A stretch of DNA of 64,000 nt from Moringa oleifera (taxonomy: Eukaryota; Streptophyta; Magnoliopsida; Brassicales; Moringaceae). Under the pieces are notes generated by a model. It was not told where the DNA came from, did not search any database, and worked only from the letters and a program-made list of their open reading frames with translations. The position numbers and the translations under genes are program-made. The stretch spans positions 2,544,501-2,608,500 of the forward strand of contig JAJFZO010000034.1 of assembly GCA_021397835.1 (NCBI GenBank). The letters are read 5' to 3'. Of the stretch, positions 57,501 through 64,000 are shown one piece after another; the stretch's first letter is position 1, and each line of letters starts with the position of its first letter.

Positions 57501-60500
57501 AATTCGAGAAGTTATGCTTTTTAGATAATGCAACTACAGATACCCAGGTATGCTTCTATCTTGTCAAATATGAGCTGACTTTTATTGTTGTAGTTTCTTA
57601 ATATGATGTAGAGAAAATGTTTATCTTGACACTTTTGTGGTAAAATGTTATCTATTTGATCATGAGGATTGATTGTTTCAATCATTAAGTCAATGGAAAT
57701 TGTAGGTGGCGATATGGCGTGATTTGGCACGGAAGAGACTAGTTGTTGCTTTCAGGGGGACAGAACAAGTAGGTTTTAGGCATAAGTTGGATACTTGGAT
57801 TATTTAGCTTTCACATAAGATGCTCTTTTATTTTTGTTTCAGGCAAGATGGAAGGATTTGAGGACTGATTTGATGCTAGTTCCTGCAGGGTATTGTCATA
57901 TATCTATCTGTGATGTGCTTTCTAAAGTCTCTTATATTTCTGTGGTTTACATCTGAATGTTTTGCCAATTATATGATTCCTGATTTTACTATTGCAGCAT
58001 ATCTCTCTAATGTATTTCCCTAGAAAAAGAGTAACGAATTGGGAGAAAAACCGCAACATTGTGACTAATGACCCAACCAAGCAACAGATCACAAACTGCA
58101 TGGTTCTTTCAGATGTAATAGACGTCAAACGAAAACTTGAGCATGATCTTACAAAAGCTTTTGTCAATTTAGAATACTGGGTTATTGTTTTTATAATTCT
58201 CTTTACATATCCCATTGAAGTTGGGTTTTCTGTTCTTTTTCCTGCTTCAGTAAAGGTCACCCCCATTAAATTTGACATAATTCATGTTCACCATGTTATG
58301 TCATCAGTATTATTCATCTTTCATATTTCAGATTGAGTTTGGAAAAATTGGTAATGATGCCTTCTATTACTAATTTTTTCTCCTGCTTGTGTAGGCTAAA
58401 CCCTGAAAGAATTGGTGGAGATTTTAAGCAGGAAGTACAAGTATGTGAGATTTATAGATCGGATATTGTTTTCAAATATGCAGGAGATGCATTAGTCTGT
58501 GGTTTGTGATTTAGATAATGCTGCAATAATTTTGCAGGTTCACAGTGGTTTTCTGAGTGCATATGATTCAGTCAGGATAAGGATCATCTCACTGATTAAA
58601 TTGTCAATTGGCTATGTGTAAGGGCTTCGTTTGTTACTTTTAGCTTTTATCATTTGTCCCCTCCTTTTCCTACTCATTTAATTATATATTCAACCATGAA
58701 GCTCTTCATGGTCATTTCTATATAATACTGAAAACTTCTTCGTGGTCATTGAGGATTTGTCTCATCTTGTTGTTGTGCTTAGAGGACAGTTCTAAATGCT
58801 TGTTATTAACTAGCAAATGCAATAAGTATATGCTGTTTCTCTTACGAATAGCGTGCTTTTGTATCATATCTAACTATGCATATGTACATATATTGTATTC
58901 AGTCCTTGGACCACTAATATTTTCTCTATATATGACTGATCTGGATTTCTCCTTGTTTGATAACACTTTCTGAGGTTCCATTTCTAAAACGTGCATCAGA
59001 TTATACAAGTCTCACTCCATTATGGTTGTTTCTCCACTTGTTGAAATTTTGGATGTGGTTAGCTTATATCTTTTCATTTTTGCTTGTGCATTCTACTGCA
59101 TGTATCAGTGATTAAATTTTTGGTACATTTGAAGTAAACTTTAATTCATTTCTAATTATGGATTGCTCTGGTTTGTTATGTTTAGAGAATTTTTATTTTG
59201 AATTCCTAGGATTAAGATAGAAAATATAAACCAGATTAAACAATCTCAAAATTCTGGGAATCAGTTTTGGGTAGAGTTATCTTTTCCTGCTTTCTCTCAT
59301 AATGTAGTTGTATATATAGCTCAAGGGCTTGTAACATCCGACAACTCAATAGCATAGAATACTTAGAATTTTCACATGGTATCAGAGCTTTAGGCTTTTT
59401 TATGGGATTTTGTCAGCTTTCATCGCCTATCCCAGCATCGACCTTCATTTTCAATTACCGCTTAAGGCCTTCATTACCAAATTTCTTCACCAAACTTCAT
59501 CAAAAATTTCATTCCTGTTTCAGCCCTTTCTTAAGCATTGAAGTAGATAGATACTGAGCAACTAGAAATAGATTAATCTGCACATCCTATTTCTCAACCA
59601 AATGTCAACTGTAACAGTGAATCTGTTTGTTATTGTGATAATTCAGCCTCAGCACTCGATCTTGTGATCATATTCTGTTTCTTACTACTCCAGGTAACTA
59701 GATTTCCTCCACAGAATGTAGAATAGCCTGACGTGGATCTTCTATCTACTATAGACCCATCATAGCTTGCATCCGTATAAGCTTCTAGGTTAAACTTTCC
59801 ATTTTTTGCGAAGATCTCCTTTGGATCATGCTTGAATTGGCTAACTTTTTTTTTTTTTTTTTGGGCAGAAACATAACAATAAAACATAACAATAAAATAT
59901 TATTTGTAGGGCACCAAGGGGATGCAACCCATACATTTGTTGTTAGTACTAGGAGGTTAGTAGCTTTATGAACTCAGCATATGTTATGGCTGGCCTAGTG
60001 TGGGATAAATAAATTGATGGTCCAACCGATCTTTGATATCTTCTCCTATCTATTGCATTGTCATTTTCTTCTTCACCCAACCTATGTTTAGGTTCTATAG
60101 GTGTGCTTGCAGCCCGACAACCAAGTCTTCTGGTTTCCTGTTTTTGTTGAGAAACAAAGATCCCTTCTTTGGGGTGTGCCACTTAAATACCCAACAAGTA
60201 CTTCAATTTTCCATGTTTCTTAATCTCCGATTCTTTAACAAGCCGTTTTCGAAGTGAGTCTTTCTTGGCTGAATCTTTCTTGTTATGATAATGTCATCTA
60301 CGTACATGAGACTCTGATTCCCCTGTGGTTGAATGTTTTATAAAGAGAGTGTGATCCCTTTGGTTCTTTTATACTTCATTGCTACTTTAACTCTTGTACA
60401 TCTCCCAATCTACAATATAGAGGATTGTTTTGAACCATATAGTGTTTTCTTTAACCTTCATACTTCATTGCCACTACAAATTTCATCAAAGCAAGGTGGA

Positions 60501-62549
60501 GGTTCTAGGTATACCTCCTCTTCTAAGTCATAATGCAAAAAGGCATTCTTAACATTGAATTGCTCTAAGCACCATTGAAAATTAGGAGCCAAAGACATTG
60601 GGGAAAACGTCTCTTGAAAATCTACTCCATAAGTTTGAGTATAGCTTTTGGAATCAATCTAACTTTGTATCCTCTGATGACCCATCAACTTTATCTATTA
60701 AGGTAAGCAATCATTTATAACCCATTCTTCCCAGCAAATTGACAACTTTCCATGTCTTATTTTTCTCTAGTGTATTCATTTCCTCTTTCATAGTTTGTAC
60801 CTCTAAGTGCCTCTTGTAGTGTTTGAGGAATAAAATAGAGTTTAGGGTGGTGGAAAGGTCCTATGTTACCGTGAAAGGATAAAAAGTGAGAAATTGGGTG
60901 TTGTGTGCGTTTTTTAGTTTCTTTCCTGACAGCAATATGCAAATCTAAATCAGGAATATCATGAGAAGCAGGTTCATTATCCACAAAGGAAGGTGATCAA
61001 ATGGATTCAATACTTGGTTTGGACTTTTGGAGTTGCAAAGACTTAGAAATGGGTTTCTCTTCTTTATCCAACTCAATTTCAGGAACCAATTTAGGCTCAG
61101 TTTCGGAGGCAGTTTAAGGCTAAATTTCAAGGGTAGCTTCAGGCTTGGTTTCAGGATGGACAAATTTGTTTAAAGGTGTTAAAGAAGGATCTATTGCTGC
61201 AAGATTGCTAAAATCAAGAAAAAACTCATTATCTCCCCTATAAATCTCTCCCCCTAAAACTTCTTCGACAAATGTGACATTCATTGAGGTGGCCAGCTAC
61301 AGTCACGAGTGAGCCATTTGCAACCATAATCATTCTATTTGCAGGGCATTGGTTGTAAGAGCTAAATTTGGTTGGGCTATGTGTCATATGATCAGTAGCT
61401 CCAGAGTCTATGAGGTCAGAGCTAGAAAGATGTGATTGAGCTATAGAGACACAGAGCACTTACATGTTGAGCCAATAATCATGTGCGATGAAGTTCTAGG
61501 CTAGGGTTAAGCAGAAGCCTGATAATCAGGGTTTCCCAGGTAGACTCTGATACTATGTAGGAAACGCTTATTTAATTTACTTAAGAGCTGTACATAGTGA
61601 TATCTATATACAAAAGAGTACCTAATTAATGAGGTTGACCTCTCTACTATCCCTAGGAGTCTGGGATTATTCCCTACAATTCATGAATACTGGGTATTCC
61701 CAAAGGATCAGGGATAACACAATAAATGGGAGGCAGTTCGGATGGTACCTTATTTAATTTTTTGGAGTGCCTGGCATGAGAGAAACAGAAGGGCATTTGA
61801 TAATTGCGAAACCTTTATCAATGTTTTTAGGGATTCTTGGGTGAGGATGTTGAAATTATGGGAGTCACGGAATGTTTCTGTAAATGAAAGATCTATTTGA
61901 GCTCATAGAATTACAAACCTCGAAAAACTAACTAATTAACTACGTAAAGGGAGCACCCCCTTGGTGCATGATATATAATATAATTTGTTGGTTTCTGCTA
62001 AAAAATAACCATAATAAATGTAGAAAATCAAAAACTACGAAATATACAGATTTCCAGCAACATAAAATACTCCACATAGATGCTAAAGGGAACATGTACA
62101 AAACTATTATTCATATGAATCCATGGTCATTCTCTCAAAATTATGCTTGACAAATATTAAAAATTTTTACAAACACTATTAGATATAATTGATATAGCAT
62201 GTACTTGTTTTTTCGTATTCAAGTTTTCTATTTCTGGTGCAATAATATAATGTGGAGTATCTAACAGATACCACTAATGAGGTTCTTTGTGCTTGATTGA
62301 TCAATCATAAATTTGTTTCATACTTTATGACATTCATGTTGAACCCAGCTGTGCTTTTCTCCTTGGCGTGCTGGAATATGAACCTGTTTGCTGACAAGAG
62401 AGGGATCCCTCCTCTTTTTTTCCCTTTTGAGACAGAGATGATGTTGATCTGCCATTGCACAAATGGCATGTGTACGTGACGGGTCATAGCTTGGGTGGTG
62501 CATTAGCTACCCTCCTTGCTCTGGAACTTGCATCAAGTCAATTAGCAAA
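42571..62549 (+). CDS. HIL1: Chloroplast C2-domain class 3 lipase, HIL1-like (3' end outside window)
   Basis: Thirteen exons are present: 42571-42870, 43853-43911, 44087-44168, 44395-44462, 45829-45898, 49636-49717, 50193-50257, 56495-57547, 57706-57768, 57843-57889, 58395-58440, 58538-58617, 62436-62549. All joints keep frame through residue 710. The N-terminal ~60 residues look like a transit peptide; 81-98 is hydrophobic. A C2 domain spans about 115-245 with the calcium-loop-like MDPWGTSDPYVVM. A polar region at 245-590 is encoded mostly by one 1,053-base exon. The class 3 lipase domain starts near 594 (LVVAFRGTEQ) and holds the nucleophile Ser690 in GHSLGG. The catalytic Asp and His exons lie beyond 64000. 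Architecture and sequence match remembered Arabidopsis HIL1 (At4g13550), reported to release linolenic acid from plastid MGDG under heat. Introns 5, 7 and 12 are 3.7, 6.2 and 3.8 kb because of transposon insertions. Confidence 0.9.
44815..45217 (-). mobile_element. Probable solo LTR of a Ty1/copia element
   Basis: Read on the reverse strand, the segment has an LTR-like plan: a TATA-like TTTATAAAAG, a pyrimidine- and AG-rich leader, and a U5-like end containing TTGTTCGTGTTCTTGC and closing TTAGACA. On the forward strand it begins TGTCTAACAAATG. No primer-binding site follows, so an intact element is not present. No clear target duplication was found. It sits in lipase intron 4. Confidence 0.4.
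46080..47250 (-). mobile_element. L1-type LINE fragment (3' part), antisense in lipase intron 5
   Basis: On the reverse strand, around 46400-46500, a broken frame encodes RCFLCKEKAEFVNHILLWC, the zinc-binding zf-RVT segment near the end of plant L1 ORF2. It is followed toward 46100 by the usual hydrophilic tail (DFVNVEEFVDFIELLN). Stops and frameshifts show it is dead. The tail is paralogous to the fragments at 52480-54330 and 63030-63900. Confidence 0.7.
47588..48260. mobile_element. MITE-like element with CATGTTTGGTT termini
   Basis: CATGTTTGGTT near the left end (47598-47608) is mirrored by AACCAAACATG near the right end (48242-48252). ATAATT and ATTCC blocks also recur at both ends. The interior is AT-rich and non-coding. 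'ATGTTTGGTT' termini are common in plant MITEs. It is about 0.67 kb long, in lipase intron 5; target duplications were not resolved. Confidence 0.45.
49991..50168 (+). repeat. Tandem duplication, 89-base unit
   Basis: Copies start TTAGCATTGATTTTCGTTCC (49991) and TTAGCGTTGATTTTTGTTCC (50080). Both contain CTTACTGATTGAGTTTGGTA and TGCATATAGGATA. It lies in lipase intron 6, about 25 bases before the exon 7 acceptor. Confidence 0.9.
50560..52050 (-). mobile_element. L1-type LINE fragment with reverse-transcriptase remnant, antisense in lipase intron 7
   Basis: The reverse-strand frame 51887-51672 encodes VLNKMLAKMELDF, then LLLFANGATIFCGL at about 51800-51765. This corresponds to the L1 RT motif (LLFADDTIFC) with the active-site Asp residues altered. 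Upstream (about 51900-51990) is the degenerate 'RQGDPLSPFLF' region. Downstream remnants of the linker and WHD-like segment run toward 50560 with many stops. It is non-functional. Confidence 0.65.
52480..54330 (-). mobile_element. Second L1-type LINE fragment, antisense in lipase intron 7
   Basis: The reverse strand carries, from right to left: a degenerate pre-catalytic RT region (54300-54000), LLFANDTILLYGTKEEQ at about 53940-53890 with one catalytic Asp changed, SFWYDVWNSEKTLMEEF at about 53240, and a zf-RVT remnant NRCFFCKEHA near 52860. Its 3' end near 52480-52560 resembles the other copies (CTATGAACTCCATAAATTCT on the forward strand). Frames are broken repeatedly. Confidence 0.7.
55187..55429 (+). 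other. Unrecognised exon-like open frame of 80 codons in lipase intron 7
   Basis: An open frame directly follows TTACTTTGCAG, a good splice acceptor (coding would begin at 55193), and ends in TAG. It encodes VFITKLEWMEVMKSLENN, then VFLEKDSVMQIDPQHK, a charged region, and ends HTNIS. I do not recognise it, and it lacks a donor that would join it in frame to exon 8. It could be a captured gene fragment, an alternative terminal exon giving a short lipase isoform, or chance. Confidence 0.3.
59277..59388 (+). mobile_element. Copia LTR end and primer-binding site, forward orientation
   Basis: TGGTATCAGAGC at 59377-59388 is the standard initiator-Met-tRNA primer-binding site of plant Ty1/copia elements. 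The bases just before it end in CACA, as expected for an LTR end. Only the LTR end and a short leader remain before the reverse-oriented copia fragment begins at 59630. It is a different element from that one, because the orientation is opposite and the LTR sequence differs. Confidence 0.6.
59630..61735 (-). mobile_element. Decayed Ty1/copia retrotransposon, antisense in lipase intron 12
   Basis: Reverse-strand order is canonical for copia: LTR from about 61735 to 61556, primer-binding site TAGTATCAGAGTC at 61555-61543, protease motif DLIDSGATDHMT at about 61410, RT fingers NAFLHYDLEEEVYLEPPP near 60520-60570, catalytic MYVDDIIIT at about 60308-60282, and RNase H motifs AYTDASYDGSIVDRRSTSGY and SSAEAEL ending at 59630. 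Stops and frameshifts interrupt every domain. Most of gag and integrase and the 3' LTR are missing. Confidence 0.85.
61740..61900 (+). mobile_element. Short LINE-like fragment, forward orientation
   Basis: One forward frame at about 61758-61900 reads FWSAWHERNRRAFDNCETF, then WVRMLKLWESRNVSVNERSI and a stop. This resembles the 'LWKERNxRxFE' tail after the zf-RVT domain of plant L1 ORF2. It abuts the copia LTR at its left end. It is short, so the assignment is tentative. Confidence 0.4.
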
Positions 62550-63029
62550 GTGAGTTCTTTCTCATCATAGTCTACTATTATTAAAACCAAGTGCTTTTGA
62601 TTTCACTGAAGGGCTGGCCTCATTTGTGCATTTGAACGTTCATGTGTGAAAAGCAGCTTAATGTGACAGCTTTCAGATAACAGCATCTGATTTTTCCAGA
62701 ACCAAATGCAGCCTTGTCATGGAAACTTTGTTCACATATTATGCACTGACATGGATAACTTCCTTTGAAATAAAATAAATTATAGCAATAACAAGCATCA
62801 AATAATGTGGCATGTTGTTGTACAATATATAAACAGAGAAGGTAGAAAACTTGGGAAATGGAAGATGAAGCAAGGTGAAAATGAATTTAGCTAGGTACTT
62901 GTAAAAAGTGCTGGTAGAACCTTTGTATTATTTTTCTATATCATGTGTGTGTTCGATCCGAATTTAGATCTATTCTTTTCTACTATCTCTTTTCTAGATA
63001 GAAACATGTAAAATTATATTACTATTATA

Positions 63030-63900
63030 GCATCAAGGGGTGCCTCCCATGTACAAGTATAAAAGACCTATTTAGAAATAAGAAATTCAATGAACTCCAT
63101 TACGTCATCCTCATTGACAAAATTCACCCCCAATGTTTCAATCCATCTATCTCTAAACAAAAAAAAAAAAAAAAGGAGTTTCTATTCCCTCAAAAACTCT
63201 TTTGATTTCTTTCGTTTCAAACTAGCCAAAAGAATTTTTATAGCCACATTTTGCTTCTCTTTCACTGCTTGCAACCTGTCCCATGCCCCAATGTCAGCTG
63301 CCACCGATCCAGCCACCGTCCACCTATAGCCCAACAACTCTAACTTAGTGTTGTATATTCACCTCGTCCATTTGCACCAGAGTAGTAAATGATTGTTGGA
63401 TTTTGAACATTCTTTGCATAAAAAACATCTGTTATCAAAATCTTTCCTCTCTTGTGCAAGTTATCAATAATGAGGAGCTTACCGAAGTAGCTTCCCATGC
63501 TTGCAAGGCCACCTTAAGATGTATTTTGACCTTCTAAATTATTTTCCACAGCATGCGTACTTCTCTTTGTTCATAGTTGTTCTCTATCCTTCACCAGTAG
63601 TCTTTTATTGTAAATAGATTGAAAACTTTCCTTCTCCAAAGTATTGTATCCATATCAAACCATTTGCTTTAAAATTGTATATTTTTTTCAAAGAAACGCT
63701 CCATTGTGGTTATCTTCCAATCCTGGATGTCTCTTCTGAATCTAATATCCCATGTGGTACTATCATTTTGCATTAGTATATAATCACTTATCTTAACTTG
63801 TTTATTGGAAGTTAAGTTATATATAACTAGGAATTCTTCCATTAGTGAGATCTCACCGCACTAAACATCATGCATGCAGGTTTTTCCCCCCGTCCTATTA
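63030..63900 (-). mobile_element. L1-type LINE fragment, antisense in the last visible lipase intron
   Basis: The reverse strand encodes a broken zf-RVT region (NRCFLCKECSK, then NNHLLLWCKWTR near 63440-63380), preceded by EEFLVIYNLTSNKQVKISDY near 63840 and followed by a tail with VNFVNEDDVMEFIEF near 63115. The 3' end reads GTACATGGGAGGCACCCCTT (reverse strand, about 63050-63031), typical of plant L1 3' ends. It may continue past the right edge of the window. Confidence 0.7.
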
Positions 63901-64000
63901 CCTTTATAAAATCTCTAGCTTTCTTCCTTAGTGCAACTGTCCTATTCCTGCCATGGGAATTATCTATCTTTCTTTCTTGTGTCATATCTGTAATTTCAGA

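Noticed and set aside
57992..58336. Forward frame of 114 codons in lipase intron 10
   Set aside because: Exons 10 and 11 join in frame without it, and the content is unlike the lipase family.

Overview
The window is nuclear DNA of a flowering plant, most likely a eudicot and plausibly a woody one. The evidence is GT-AG introns joined into frames that encode conserved plant proteins, plastid transit peptides, very AT-rich spacers, and relics of Ty1/copia and L1-type retrotransposons. I cannot name the species. All splice models were built by hand from reading-frame continuity and resemblance to remembered Arabidopsis proteins; no search was run.

Layout from left to right. 1-3.1 kb is AT-rich spacer with copies of a dispersed repeat. 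3.28-8.27 kb (+) is a 13-exon gene for the thylakoid-lumen C-terminal processing protease CtpA (CTPA2 type). 9.5-11.6 kb (-) is a two-exon gene for a small membrane protein of unknown function. 13.1 kb (+) is the 62-residue SMALL ACIDIC PROTEIN 1. 18.1-26.7 kb (-) is a 13-exon gene for a WD40 protein of the plant AMBRA1-like family. 26.8-32.8 kb is a large AT-rich spacer. 33.6-36.5 kb (+) is plastid beta-amylase BAM1, behind a promoter with four CACGTG boxes. 36.7-40.3 kb is another AT-rich spacer with a foldback element. 40.6-41.3 kb (+) is a three-exon LEA gene. 42.57 kb to beyond the right edge (+) is a plastid C2-domain/class 3 lipase matching HEAT INDUCIBLE LIPASE 1; 13 exons are present and the C-terminal exons lie outside the window.

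The lipase gene is unusually long because its introns hold transposon relics: L1 pieces almost all antisense to the gene, a decayed copia element, a second copia LTR end, a probable solo LTR and a MITE-like element.

Four genes (membrane protein, SMAP1, LEA, lipase) look like the orthologues of a compact Arabidopsis chromosome 4 run recalled as At4g13520-At4g13560, here interrupted by the WD40 and beta-amylase genes. CtpA, BAM1 and the lipase all act in the chloroplast (photosystem II maturation, starch breakdown, galactolipid remodelling), and with the LEA gene they share a stress theme; nothing shows that they are co-regulated. I found no sign of an undescribed molecular system. The most interesting points are the conserved gene block, the BAM1 promoter and redox cysteines, the foldback repeat family and the transposon-laden lipase introns.
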